From NCBI GenBank assembly GCA_031292255.1, contig JARLHN010000012.1, forward strand, positions 75,039-121,832: DNA of 46,794 bases. Direction: 5' to 3'. Positions 6,839-15,690 of this stretch are shown one piece after another (position 1 is the first letter of the stretch; each line of letters opens with the position of its first letter). The stretch comes from Oryzomonas sp. (GTDB lineage Bacteria > Desulfobacterota > Desulfuromonadia > Geobacterales > Pseudopelobacteraceae). A model generated the notes under the pieces. It ran no database searches and was not told where the DNA came from. It was given only the letters and a program-made list of their open reading frames with translations. A program made the position numbers and the translations under genes.

Positions 6839-9658
6839 ATGCCCATCGATACAAGGCTTGCGGCCTTGCACGTCAAGATTGCCGCTTATGGCAAGGAAAA
6901 CCAGGGGGAGCTTTTGTACGCTCTCTCCGAGGGAGCCCGCCTGCTGTCGGGGAACGAGCGGGTGCGGATCTACCTTGAAGACCTGACCCGCGGAGCGCTC
7001 TCCTGCGTCTATGCCACCGGCGACCATGCGGCGGCCATCCGCGATGTGCATTTCCCGATCATTTCCACGGAGACCGTGGTTTCCAGCGTCTTTGTCAGCC
7101 AGTATCCCATGGATTTCAAGAGCGCCGCCGCCTTGCCCCGTTCGGCCGACCGCCTCTTTGCCGAGACCTTTGCCTTCCGGGCCGCCTGGATCATGCCGGT
7201 GGTCAGCCTGGGCAAGTCCATCGGCGTGCTCTGCATCGACAGCGAGACCGGCGGGGAGGTTCTGAATGCCCAAAGCAAGTCGCTCCTGGCCGACTTCGCC
7301 GGATTCGTGGCCGACCGGCTCGACCAGGCCCGCATCTACCACCAGCAGGTGCAACTGGCCCGCCGCCTGGAGGAGTTCAAGGCCCGCGAGGCGGCCGGCA
7401 TGATGGTGCGGTCCGCGGTGCGGCTGATCGAGAAGCTCTCCCTGGCCTCGGTGCTCGTGCCGAGGCATCAACCGGAAACGGGAGTGGACGAGTTGGAGAT
7501 CCTGGCCAGTTCTTCGGAAGATGCCCAGCTCAAGGCCCTCTACGACCAGCAGGGGACCATCGATTTGCACAAGGGCAAGTCGCTGATCTCCCAGTACATT
7601 GACGATCAGGCGGTGATCGACGACGAACGCCTGCTCAAGCCGATGTTCATAGCCGACCTGACCCAGCACCGGCTGCAAAAGCGGGAATTGACCGAATCCA
7701 TGGCCCTGCGCTCATTGTACGTGGTGCCCCGTTACGAGCCCAAGAGCCGCCGCATCATCTGCCTGGTGAACTATTTTTCCCACGACCTGTACCGTTTCAA
7801 CGATTTTGAGATGGGGTTGTTGCAGACCCATGCCGAGATGGTCGAACGGGTCATCAGCGAGGTGGGGGGCGAACACCTGGAGATCCGGGTGCTGTCCGAG
7901 ATCACCGACCTGCTGAACGAGAGCACCGAGAGCCTCCAGCCGTTCCTGACCAAGGTGCTTTCCAAGGCCACCGAGCTGATCGGCGCGGATACCGGCAGCA
8001 TCGCCGTGGTCAGCGAGCGGGACGGGGTCAAATGGCTGGTGGTTGAGGACGAGGCCGGGAACATTATCGGCGCCAAGAACAAGGAGTGGCTCAAGAAGTA
8101 TATCCCGCCGTTTCTGATCGGCGGCGAGGAGTTGCCGCCCGAGGAGCGCAGCCTGACCGGGTACGTGGCCTTCACCAAGCTGCCCAAGATCATCTCGCGG
8201 GTCGAGGAAGAGCAGCAGGCAGGCGGCTTCCACCGCTCCATGAGCGATCTCCTGAAGAGCGAGATCGCCGTGCCGGTCATCTGCGACGACGAGGTGATCG
8301 CAGTGATCTGCCTCAATTCCCTGTACTACGACCATTTCCGCGAAGAACACCGCCGTATCCTGCAGATCATAGGCTCGCTGACAGCCCGGCACATCTCTGA
8401 CCTGCAGCGCATTGAACGCCTCCAGGGAGAAGTGAACCGGCTGACCAGCGACGTGGCCTACAAGGACCCGCATGTCTCCTCATACCGCCTGGGCAACATC
8501 ATCGGCAACAGCTCCGCTTCCCAGGCCGTGGTGGAGTTCATCAGCACGGTCTCGCCGCCGCTGTTCAACCGGATCGTCTTCTGGAGCCGCAACAACCTCC
8601 AGGAAGCCACCATCGGGCTCCCGTCGATTCTGGTGACCGGCCCTACCGGTTCTGGCAAGGAGTTTTTCTTCAACAACCTCTACAACAACTTAAACGGCCT
8701 CTACCGCCGGCAGATAAATCCTGGCGGCGAATTGCCGGTCAAAAAGACCAATATCGCCGCCTATGCCGGCGATCTCACCTATTCCGAGCTGTTCGGCCAC
8801 AAGAAGGGCGCTTTTACCGGCGCTTACACCGACCGGCGCGGCATCCTGGAGGAAACCATCGGCGGCATCGTTTTTTTGGACGAGATCGGCGACGCCGACC
8901 CCAAGACCCAGGTGCAATTGCTCCGCTTCCTGGACAACGGCGGGTTCGTGCGCCTGGGGGAGAACGCGGAACGGTTCAGCCGCGTGTTGCTGGTGGCGGC
9001 CACCAACAGGAACCTGCAGGAGGAGATCGCCGCCGGCCGCTTCCGGGAGGACCTGTACCACCGCCTGGCCGAGCTCTCCATACGGCTCCCCTCCCTCAAC
9101 GAACGGCGCGAGGACATCCCCGACCTGTCGGTGCATTTTCTGGGCAAGCTGTACCGCACCTACCGGAGCGAAAACGACCCCTCCGACCAACCGCCCGTGC
9201 TCACCAAAGAGGCCAAGGAGATCCTCACCCGGCACACCTACAAGGGCAACATCCGCGAATTGCGCAGCATCCTGCTCAGGGCGCTCTTCTTCCGGCGCAA
9301 GAACGTCATCGCGGGCGATGCCATCCTCCAGGCCATTGCCGGCATGGGAGGGGGTGAGGTCACTGCCCGGCAACTCCCGCCGGCCCGCGACCTGGATGAG
9401 AGGCTGGCGGACGACATCCTGGAACGGATTGCCGCGGGGGGCGATTTCTGGGGCGAGGTCTACGAGCCGTTCTCCCGCAGCGATATCTCGCGGGAGACGG
9501 TGCGGCTGGTAATCGAAAAGGCCCGCGCCAGAGCCGGCAAGACCTTGCCTGCCGTGGCGCGCTACCTCAAGGCTGTGGCTTACGGGGGTGGGGAAGAGGG
9601 AAAGCTGCGGCTGTACAAGTTCAAGAACTTTTTATACAAGACAATAAAAATAAGCTAG
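6839..9658 (+). CDS. GAF-domain sigma-54-dependent transcriptional regulator
   Basis: The ATG at 6839 has AGGAG at 6829-6833; an in-frame GTG at 6833 overlaps that site and is less likely. The 939-residue product starts with about 560 residues of GAF-like sensory folds, probably three, then a sigma-54 AAA+ domain. This has a Walker A GPTGSGK (~600-606), the sigma-54 contact loop GAFTGA (~657-662), Walker B VFLDEIG (~680) and LPSLNERREDIPDL. It should therefore hydrolyse ATP and open sigma-54 promoters in response to a signal bound by the GAF part. The end is atypical: a helical basic segment (ISRETVRLVIEKARARAG..., ending FLYKTIKIS) instead of a clear Fis-type helix-turn-helix. Its last codons form part of a long direct repeat. 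Confidence 0.88.
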   Translation: MPIDTRLAALHVKIAAYGKENQGELLYALSEGARLLSGNERVRIYLEDLTRGALSCVYATGDHAAAIRDVHFPIISTETVVSSVFVSQYPMDFKSAAALPRSADRLFAETFAFRAAWIMPVVSLGKSIGVLCIDSETGGEVLNAQSKSLLADFAGFVADRLDQARIYHQQVQLARRLEEFKAREAAGMMVRSAVRLIEKLSLASVLVPRHQPETGVDELEILASSSEDAQLKALYDQQGTIDLHKGKSLISQYIDDQAVIDDERLLKPMFIADLTQHRLQKRELTESMALRSLYVVPRYEPKSRRIICLVNYFSHDLYRFNDFEMGLLQTHAEMVERVISEVGGEHLEIRVLSEITDLLNESTESLQPFLTKVLSKATELIGADTGSIAVVSERDGVKWLVVEDEAGNIIGAKNKEWLKKYIPPFLIGGEELPPEERSLTGYVAFTKLPKIISRVEEEQQAGGFHRSMSDLLKSEIAVPVICDDEVIAVICLNSLYYDHFREEHRRILQIIGSLTARHISDLQRIERLQGEVNRLTSDVAYKDPHVSSYRLGNIIGNSSASQAVVEFISTVSPPLFNRIVFWSRNNLQEATIGLPSILVTGPTGSGKEFFFNNLYNNLNGLYRRQINPGGELPVKKTNIAAYAGDLTYSELFGHKKGAFTGAYTDRRGILEETIGGIVFLDEIGDADPKTQVQLLRFLDNGGFVRLGENAERFSRVLLVAATNRNLQEEIAAGRFREDLYHRLAELSIRLPSLNERREDIPDLSVHFLGKLYRTYRSENDPSDQPPVLTKEAKEILTRHTYKGNIRELRSILLRALFFRRKNVIAGDAILQAIAGMGGGEVTARQLPPARDLDERLADDILERIAAGGDFWGEVYEPFSRSDISRETVRLVIEKARARAGKTLPAVARYLKAVAYGGGEEGKLRLYKFKNFLYKTIKIS

Positions 9659-9675
9659 CACTAAAGGTTTTTTTA
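9628..9675 (+). repeat. Direct repeat copy 1 (3' end of the sigma-54 regulator gene)
   Basis: This segment matches 12330-12377 over 48 positions, with a 25-base identical core at 9635-9659 and few mismatches outside (one at 9634, two at 9660-9661, two at 9669-9670). It covers the final codons FLYKTIKIS and the TAG stop of the upstream gene. Confidence 0.9.
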
Positions 9676-9838
9676 TTTGTTTTTCAATTCCCCGAAGTTC
9701 GCTTTTTTGATTTAAATCAGCTGTGTATGGAGGCTTATAATCAGTAGATGCATCGTAACTTGATGAGAGATAGTTTGTTGGAAGGGAGGGGCAATTTTTT
9801 GGTTGGGAATACTCTTTTTCACTGTTGTCTTTTGGCAT
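9632..9838 (-). CDS. Possible small ORF downstream of the TPR-methyltransferase gene
   Basis: A 68-codon ORF reads from ATG at 9838 on the minus strand, 58 bases after the end of the TPR-methyltransferase gene, and ends inside direct repeat copy 1, antisense to the sigma-54 regulator end. The product is polar (rich in Ser, Lys, Asn, Pro, Tyr), has no recognisable domain, and lacks a good ribosome binding site. It may be chance; it is listed because the AT-rich region holds nothing else. Confidence 0.2.
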   Translation of the reverse strand: MPKDNSEKEYSQPKNCPSLPTNYLSSSYDASTDYKPPYTADLNQKSELRGIEKQIKKPLVLAYFYCLV

Positions 9839-12336
9839 GTCAACGTACAGATTTGATACTACATACCTTTTATATTCTCATCGGACTTCCTCGGCCCTAT
9901 GCCTTTTGAATCCAAAACTGGTACATACCGGAAAATAAGTCAGGGTTTTCATTTTCGAAAATATGCCACTGTTCAAGGTTAATAGCGGCGCGATCATGAG
10001 GAAAACGTCGCTTGTATAAATGAATAATTTCTGGGTCAAGATCAAAACCAAGAAAAACCAGATTGTTCTCCCGAATAAAGGTATTAATACTGGTCAACGT
10101 CATGCAATGTTCTTGGACATGGACAAGCAAATCTCGGCATGTACTGATGCTAAAAAAATCAATTGATTTTATAACAGTACCAATTTCTGTCTTATCGAAT
10201 AAATCTATCAAATCTTGGCGACATCGCCGAATTTCATTGGCAGTTGACCCATAACCCTGCTTAGTAATAAAGTCCCGTAATTTAGCGATATTCCGTCGTG
10301 CAAGTTCGCTATAAAAGCCAAGACTCATAAAACCACCGGGACGAAGCAGAGACAAAAGTATCCGCCACCCGGCAAATGGATCAGCTAGATGGTGCAGCAC
10401 TCCACACGATTCAATAACATCAAAAGTACGACCAAGTGAACTTAGATTGAGCAAATCGGCTTGAGCGTATTCGATGGAGGTTAAGCCAAGCTCACGCGTT
10501 TTACGTTTGGCGTAACAGAGGCTGCTTATGCTTAGATCAATAGCCAGGATATGCGCCCCCTGGAATCGTTGCGCCGTTTGAATTGGATGTTGGCCAGTCC
10601 CACAACCGGCAATCAGAATGTCTGAGCTGCTAGTATTGATATTTCTGGTAAAAGAAACCAGAGGAAACTTCTGACACAAATAATCGAGGAAATGTTTCGC
10701 TTTCTCACTGGGTTTTGTCTTGATCCAGCGAGGGTACGGATTTTCTTCATATTGATTCTGAACCAGGTGCGATATTTTGTCATCAATGTCGGTCAATCGG
10801 AGGATGCCGGTACGTAATTGGAGTTCTTCCTCCGGTTCACAAATCTGTTGCACCAGCAATGTCTTAATTGCCTCAGGCCATTCGATATCTAATAACCGAG
10901 CTGCATATGGAAGTGAATAAAGAGGGAAGTAAGCCGCTACTGCCACCGGCCATAGGGTTGGAATTGGAGTTTTGGCTTCAAGTGCCGAGATAAGTAAATC
11001 TCTCAATGTACATGCTTTATTGTTCTCGTCGTCGGTATGTGAAAACACATATTCATTAATATAGCACTGACTTGCCAATGCGCAATAGAAACTCAAGGCC
11101 GTGGCGATCTCATTGACTGAAGCAGTTCCCTCGGTGGCAGCTTCAAGCATGTTACTACGGGCCACAATTAGAAATCGCTCCATTTCAATGTTGCAGATTG
11201 GAGTCGATTTAAGTAAGCCGCACAACAAGGGGTCAACTGCAAGCTTGGCAAGGCTTTTTAACTCGTACAAAACTTGCGCCGAAAGCCGCCGAGGCCAAGC
11301 GATGTTTGCCCGGACAATAATCTCATGAATACCAGGGGTGTTCATTGCCAAGTTGGTGCACATCAGGGCAAGGTCGCTTGGTCGTACCCAAGGTTCGGTT
11401 AATGCACGAACAATAGTAGCTCTATCATCGTTGTTTATTAGTGTCAAAGGGATGTGCGCGACGCAGGAAGTAAAAATTCGTTTAGTTGCTACAGTCTCCT
11501 TGATCTGCAAAGCCCTCTTAGCAAAGTTAAAAGCCATGCTATACTTGCCTTGAACAGTTAGAAGCAAAGCCAGATTAAGATTTATTTCGGCATAATCTGG
11601 CTTGATTCTCAAGGCTTGAAGGTAACAAGCTTCCGCTTCGCACATTCGGCCCATATCTTTGAGTATAATACCGAGGTTGTTATACGCTTCACAGAAATTA
11701 GGATTGATGTTCAGTGCCTGGCGATGGCAGGTTTCTGCCTCGTTTAGCCGCCCCAGATCCTTGAGTACAATGCCCAGATTATTATGTGCTTCAGCAAAAT
11801 CAGGTTCTATCTCCAACGCCTGCTTGTAGCTTGCTGCTGCCTCGTCTAGCCGACCAAGTTCCTTGAGTGTGGCACCCAGATTATTATACGTATTTGAGGA
11901 ATTAGGATTGATCTCCAGCGCTCGGCGATAGCAGCCTTCGGCTTCGGAGAATATGCATAAACCATTAAAGATATCTCCAAGGATGCTGAGTGTGTCTGTA
12001 TCTTCTGGAAATATATCAGCCGCTTTTCTCATAGGAGCCAGGGCTTCTGCGGTTCTTCCTTGTAAGAAAAGAGCTGCTCCCAATAATTTCCATGCAAATC
12101 CATGTTTGGGAAATCTACTGGTAATTGTGAGTGCTAAGGTTTCAAACTCTGGGTAACGACCATGACTGAACAGGGTTGCAAGAGTATTTAACTCATTATT
12201 ATTTGGGTCGTTATTGTGATTGTACATATGTAACCTGCCAACGGAAATTTATTTCCCGGGGTACCCTGACTTTGCCTGGGACTCACAAAATTTGGTCATA
12301 ACAATATGATTTATAATCGGATAAGAAAGCTTTTTG
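9635..12336. mobile_element. 2.7-kb inserted segment bounded by direct repeats
   Basis: The 48-bp repeats at 9628-9675 and 12330-12377 bracket a visibly AT-richer segment whose only sizeable gene is the TPR-methyltransferase on the minus strand. The distal repeat still encodes the C-terminus FLYKTIKIS-stop of the sigma-54 regulator; the Leu codon differs synonymously (TTA versus TTG). This is the layout left by site-specific integration into a gene 3' end, where the element brings a replacement end. No integrase or transposase gene is present, so a decayed or trans-mobilised element, or segment acquisition by homologous exchange, are the options. Removal of one repeat plus the segment would restore a compact convergent gene pair. 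Confidence 0.55.
9897..12227 (-). CDS. TPR-repeat protein with C-terminal SAM-dependent methyltransferase domain
   Basis: The 776-residue product begins with tetratricopeptide repeats (residues ~35-235). At least three are near copies of an AYNNLG...LKDLGR...AEACY unit of 34 residues. After a middle region of unknown fold comes a class I methyltransferase: motif I ILIAGCGTGQHP (~535), an acidic end of strand 2 in LAIDLS, and a later FDVIESCGVLHHLADPF block. Such fusions often act near surface-polysaccharide or protein glycosylation loci; substrate here is unknown. It lies alone inside a repeat-bounded insertion, on the opposite strand to the regulator whose end is duplicated. AT-richer codon use than its neighbours suggests horizontal origin. 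ATG at 12227 has a weak AGG upstream. Confidence 0.85.
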   Translation of the reverse strand: MYNHNNDPNNNELNTLATLFSHGRYPEFETLALTITSRFPKHGFAWKLLGAALFLQGRTAEALAPMRKAADIFPEDTDTLSILGDIFNGLCIFSEAEGCYRRALEINPNSSNTYNNLGATLKELGRLDEAAASYKQALEIEPDFAEAHNNLGIVLKDLGRLNEAETCHRQALNINPNFCEAYNNLGIILKDMGRMCEAEACYLQALRIKPDYAEINLNLALLLTVQGKYSMAFNFAKRALQIKETVATKRIFTSCVAHIPLTLINNDDRATIVRALTEPWVRPSDLALMCTNLAMNTPGIHEIIVRANIAWPRRLSAQVLYELKSLAKLAVDPLLCGLLKSTPICNIEMERFLIVARSNMLEAATEGTASVNEIATALSFYCALASQCYINEYVFSHTDDENNKACTLRDLLISALEAKTPIPTLWPVAVAAYFPLYSLPYAARLLDIEWPEAIKTLLVQQICEPEEELQLRTGILRLTDIDDKISHLVQNQYEENPYPRWIKTKPSEKAKHFLDYLCQKFPLVSFTRNINTSSSDILIAGCGTGQHPIQTAQRFQGAHILAIDLSISSLCYAKRKTRELGLTSIEYAQADLLNLSSLGRTFDVIESCGVLHHLADPFAGWRILLSLLRPGGFMSLGFYSELARRNIAKLRDFITKQGYGSTANEIRRCRQDLIDLFDKTEIGTVIKSIDFFSISTCRDLLVHVQEHCMTLTSINTFIRENNLVFLGFDLDPEIIHLYKRRFPHDRAAINLEQWHIFENENPDLFSGMYQFWIQKA

Positions 12337-12377
12337 TACAAGACAATAAAAATAAGCTAGCTTTAAAGGTCATTTTA
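12330..12377 (+). repeat. Direct repeat copy 2
   Basis: Second copy of the 48-bp repeat at 9628-9675; identical core at 12337-12361. In the frame of the regulator gene it still reads FLYKTIKIS and TAG although no coding region precedes it. It ends 19 bases before the stop of the convergent minus-strand gene at 12396. Confidence 0.9.
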
Positions 12378-12395
12378 ATAGTGCATCCCCGCGAA

Positions 12396-12776
12396 TCATT
12401 TTGAAAACTTCGATACCACCATCAGGGTCATGGGTGTCAAATACGGGATCAGCCAAACGCACCAGACCGTAAGACTGAATTTGTGGAAGCTCGCGATGAG
12501 CGCCGTATCTTTTTTGATAATCACGATAGTGGCCCAAATGGCATGCACGAGCATCAGCGCGATGGCCAACAAGCCTGATACGCCGTGCACGTCGTACGTA
12601 ATTCTGCCCTTCAGCTGAAACATCAGGCCGGTTCCCCAGGTATCGCATACGATTCCGCACCAGAAGAAGATCAGGTGCCATAGCTTGAGCCTCCTGGAGA
12701 TCCGCTCACTCCAGACACCGATCGAATAAAAGAGCAACGCCAGATTGATGACGATGACAGGCAGTATGATCGACAC
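12396..12776 (-). CDS. Four-helix integral membrane protein (HsmA/TIGR03987-like)
   Basis: The 126-residue product is almost entirely membrane helices (about residues 2-21, 32-52, 66-89 and 100-121), with short basic loops such as ERISRRLKLWH. It resembles the small HsmA-type family (TIGR03987), whose biochemical role I do not know. The start is GTG at 12776, and it overlaps by one base the TAG stop of the ChaN-like gene (TAGTG), indicating translational coupling. The histidines within or near helices (YDVHGVSG, LVHAIW) could bind haem, but this is only a suggestion. Its 3' end faces the repeat-bounded insertion. Confidence 0.7.
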   Translation of the reverse strand: MSIILPVIVINLALLFYSIGVWSERISRRLKLWHLIFFWCGIVCDTWGTGLMFQLKGRITYDVHGVSGLLAIALMLVHAIWATIVIIKKDTALIASFHKFSLTVWCVWLIPYLTPMTLMVVSKFSK

Positions 12777-13627
12777 TAGTCGCCTCTGGGTATGAGGTAG
12801 TCAACGTCTTCGGTGGTCGGCTTCAGCCAGCCGAATTCCACCAGATCCGGCAGCACCACCTTGTACGTGGCACTTCCGTAGTCCTTGAGGGATTCCGGTG
12901 CTCCGTTCTTGATGGCATGCCACGTCCCCGCAATTGCTATAACCTTGCGTTCGGGGAATTTACGCCGGTACTTGACGATATTGTAGGCCATGGTGTTGTT
13001 GCGAAGCGCCTGCGCCTCTTCGAAATTGGCGGCGGGAATCCGGGTAGGAGCATTGCGGAATGCCTGTTCCCTGATGCGTCTCAGATATTCGGCCTGACGG
13101 GGATGCAAAGTCCAGTGGAGGCCTGGCGGCAGTTCGCTCTTGTCGTTTTCGTCGAGCGACGCAGCCCCCAGCCTCACCACTTTGGCTATAATCGCTTTTG
13201 GTACGTTAAGTGCGATCATCGGGATGTGATTGTCGCGGGAAAAGATGAACAGGTCACGGTACAGGCCCCAGTCGTAGGACCAATTCCTGGCATAGATAGC
13301 GGCGAACTCTTTCTCATCCAGCTTTCCCGTGGTCCAATCATCGAGATACCTTTGGCTGTCCGTCGTGAACATCTCAAGCCCTATTGCCAGCTGATGGTTT
13401 CCGGCATAAAGCGCTCGTATGATTTCCAATTGCTTGACGTGGATACGGTTGTCGTCGTGGGTATCGCCGATGAAGATCACCTCTGACCGCCCGATGTCTT
13501 CTACGAATTTGCCGAAATCCACCGGGCCTTTTCCGTTCATGCCGACAATGTCCATGGCAGCATTCGCACCGATGCTCGTAGAAAGCACCGTGGCTGCCAT
13601 CAAGGTAAGGACGATGAATGTTTTCAC
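12776..13627 (-). CDS. ChaN-family putative haem/iron-binding protein
   Basis: The chosen start is GTG at 13627: it has GGGAGA 5 bases upstream and opens a signal peptide (VKTFIVLTLMAATVLSTSIGANA). A longer frame back to 13777 lacks support. The 283-residue product has the ChaN/Tiki-type (PF04187) landmarks VIFIGDTHDD near the N-terminus, GLEMFT, the central RNWSYDWGLYRDLF and the late VIAIAGTWHA. Family members dimerise around haem groups, and some are outer-membrane lipoproteins; no lipobox cysteine is visible here, so a soluble periplasmic form is likely. It is coupled to the downstream membrane protein gene, which may be a partner. Confidence 0.8.
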   Translation of the reverse strand: MKTFIVLTLMAATVLSTSIGANAAMDIVGMNGKGPVDFGKFVEDIGRSEVIFIGDTHDDNRIHVKQLEIIRALYAGNHQLAIGLEMFTTDSQRYLDDWTTGKLDEKEFAAIYARNWSYDWGLYRDLFIFSRDNHIPMIALNVPKAIIAKVVRLGAASLDENDKSELPPGLHWTLHPRQAEYLRRIREQAFRNAPTRIPAANFEEAQALRNNTMAYNIVKYRRKFPERKVIAIAGTWHAIKNGAPESLKDYGSATYKVVLPDLVEFGWLKPTTEDVDYLIPRGD

Positions 13628-13995
13628 TGAATCTCCCTCGCATTTTTGATGAGTAGGACTATAGCAGGCACGGTTTAAGTTGGAAACCAGATTTCGAAAG
13701 CATGCGGATTCACATGAAAAAAAGCCCCACGGCCGGAGGGATGGCCGCAGGGCAAACTGCAATGATGAATTATCCATCGGAATGTGCCAAAGTCAATAGC
13801 TGGAAGTAAGGTTTATTTCATTACTACCTGCTACTTTATCGTATGGTCCGTTCCTGATCGGATGAAGAAGATGCGCCATTGTGGGGCAGGCCGAAGGCCG
13901 GGCGTATTGCTGCCCGGCCTTCGTCGTTATTGGTGAGGTGTCATGCCGCTGCCGTGCCCTGCCCGATGAAGCGAAGAAGGGGGGAATGCAATGGG
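13628..13995. other. Intergenic region between leuA and the ChaN-like gene
   Basis: About 370 bases. It holds a minus-strand terminator (13717-13753) and a separate perfect 12-bp hairpin (13892-13903 with 13912-13923, loop of 8) just after the leuA stop, which has no T-run on either strand and may be an RNA 3'-stabilising structure or a Rho-linked terminator. A 68-codon minus-strand ORF here (13793-13999) has no coding features. Confidence 0.5.
13717..13753 (-). terminator. Rho-independent terminator downstream of leuA
   Basis: On the minus strand a stem of GCCC and CGGCC pairs with GGCCG and GGGC around a small internal mismatch (arms 13743-13753 and 13724-13734), followed by seven T residues (13723-13717). 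It separates the leuA transcript from the ChaN-like gene. Confidence 0.75.
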
Positions 13996-15561
13996 TCAAA
14001 CGGATTCGGTGAGGCGTTTCTGCTTGTAGTTCAAGCGGTTGAGAGCGTGGATATACGCCTTGGCCGAGGCCTCGATGATATCGGTGGAGGAACCCTTGCC
14101 TACCACGATGTGGTTGCCCTCGGCCACCCTGACGGTGACCTCGCCCTGGGCATCGGTGCCGCCGGTGATGGAGCCTACGTTGTATTGCAGCAGCTTCGCC
14201 TTGTTCTTGGTCAGCTTCTTGATGGCCTTGAGGGTGGCGTCAACCGGGCCGTCTCCGAGTTCGGCGGTGCGCACCGGCAGGCCGTCGATCTCTAGCTGCA
14301 CCGTGGCGGTGGCCACCGCAAAGGAGCCGCAGGTGACGGTGATGTGCCCCAGCTTGTACTTCACGTCCTCGCGGGATTCGTCAACCACGATGGCGTCCAG
14401 GTCTTCGTCGAAAACCTCCTTCTTCAGGTCGGCCAGGGTCTTGAAGCGCTCAAAGGCCTTGTTGAGTTTGTCCTCGTCCAGCTCGTGGCCCAACTCCTCC
14501 AGGCGTTTCTTGAAGGCGTGGCGGCCGGAGTGCTTGCCCAGCACCAGGGCGCTGGCGGAAAGCCCCACCGATTCCGGCGTCATGATCTCGTAGGTGGACT
14601 TGTCCATCATCATGCCGTGCTGGTGGATGCCCGCCTCGTGGGCAAAGGCATTGGCGCCCACGATTGCCTTGTTGGGCTGGACCGCGATGCCGGTGATGTT
14701 GGTCAGAAGCCGGCTGGTCGGGGTGAGCTGCTCGGTGGCCACATTGGTGGTAAAGGGAAGGATGTCGTGGCGCGTGCGCAGCGCCATGACGAACTCCTCC
14801 AGGGAACAGTTGCCGGCCCGTTCGCCGATGCCGTTGATGGTGCATTCCACCTGGCGGGCGCCGGCCTGCACGGCGGCGATGGAGTTGGCTACCGACAGCC
14901 CCAGGTCGTTGTGGCAATGTACCGAGATCACGGCCCTGTCGATGTTCTTCACGTTCTCCTTCAGGTAGGTGATGATGTTGAAGTATTCGAAGGGGATGGT
15001 GTAGCCGACCGTATCCGGGATGTTGACCGTGGTCGCGCCCGCCTCGATGACCGCCTCGACCACCTCGGCCAGAAACGGCAGCCTTGTCCGCACGGCGTCC
15101 TCGCAGGAGAACTCGACATTCGCGGTGTAGGACGCGGCCCGCTTGACCGCTTTGATAGCCGCTGCCAGCACCTTGGCCGGCTCCATCTGCAGCTTGTACT
15201 TCATGTGGATGTCGGAGGTGGCGATAAAGGTGTGGATGCGCCCCTTTTCGCCGGCATACTTCAACGCCTCCCAGGCCCGGTCGATATCCTTTTCGCTGGA
15301 GCGGCACAGACCGGCGATCTGGGGTCCCTTGATCTGTTGGGCCACCAGCTTGACCGCCTCGAAATCGCCTTCGGAAGCGATGGGAAAGCCGGCCTCGATC
15401 ACGTCCACATTCATCTTCTGAAGCTGTCTTGCCACCCGCAGTTTTTCTTCGATATTCATGCTGTTGCCGGGCGACTGTTCGCCGTCCCGCAGCGTGGTGT
15501 CAAAAATCCTGATGAGTTGCCGGTCATCCTGCTTCTGTGTTTTCGTCGGTGCCTTTGCCAT
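13996..15561 (-). CDS. leuA: 2-isopropylmalate synthase
   Basis: The 521-residue product is a full-length type I LeuA. It has IFDTTLRDGEQSPG (active-site Arg and Asp) near residues 18-31, the metal-binding SVHCHNDLG, GIGERAGNCSLEE, and a C-terminal LeuA dimer regulatory domain with GDGPVDATLKAI, normally the leucine feedback site. It condenses acetyl-CoA with 2-oxoisovalerate, the first committed step of leucine synthesis. Start ATG 15561 has AAAGGAG upstream. A leucine T-box leader precedes it, matching the assignment as LeuA rather than citramalate synthase. The gene stands alone; other leu genes are not in the window. Confidence 0.95.
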   Translation of the reverse strand: MAKAPTKTQKQDDRQLIRIFDTTLRDGEQSPGNSMNIEEKLRVARQLQKMNVDVIEAGFPIASEGDFEAVKLVAQQIKGPQIAGLCRSSEKDIDRAWEALKYAGEKGRIHTFIATSDIHMKYKLQMEPAKVLAAAIKAVKRAASYTANVEFSCEDAVRTRLPFLAEVVEAVIEAGATTVNIPDTVGYTIPFEYFNIITYLKENVKNIDRAVISVHCHNDLGLSVANSIAAVQAGARQVECTINGIGERAGNCSLEEFVMALRTRHDILPFTTNVATEQLTPTSRLLTNITGIAVQPNKAIVGANAFAHEAGIHQHGMMMDKSTYEIMTPESVGLSASALVLGKHSGRHAFKKRLEELGHELDEDKLNKAFERFKTLADLKKEVFDEDLDAIVVDESREDVKYKLGHITVTCGSFAVATATVQLEIDGLPVRTAELGDGPVDATLKAIKKLTKNKAKLLQYNVGSITGGTDAQGEVTVRVAEGNHIVVGKGSSTDIIEASAKAYIHALNRLNYKQKRLTESV

Positions 15562-15690
15562 GTCTCGCTACGCTCCTTTCCTGGTTGTACACAACGCCGT
15601 TCGCTCGTCGAAAACGTGTATATGCCTGCTTTCGTCGCTTTCGCCTTGCCGTGATCCGGGTCCCGGCGTCGTGGTATGATGATGGAAAAT

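Noticed and set aside
11590-11930. Tandem 102-bp DNA repeats that could be a CRISPR-like or satellite array
   Set aside because: They are in-frame 34-residue TPR units inside the TPR-methyltransferase gene.
14344-15654. 436-codon ORF antisense to leuA
   Set aside because: Shadow of leuA; low-complexity composition and no recognisable domain.
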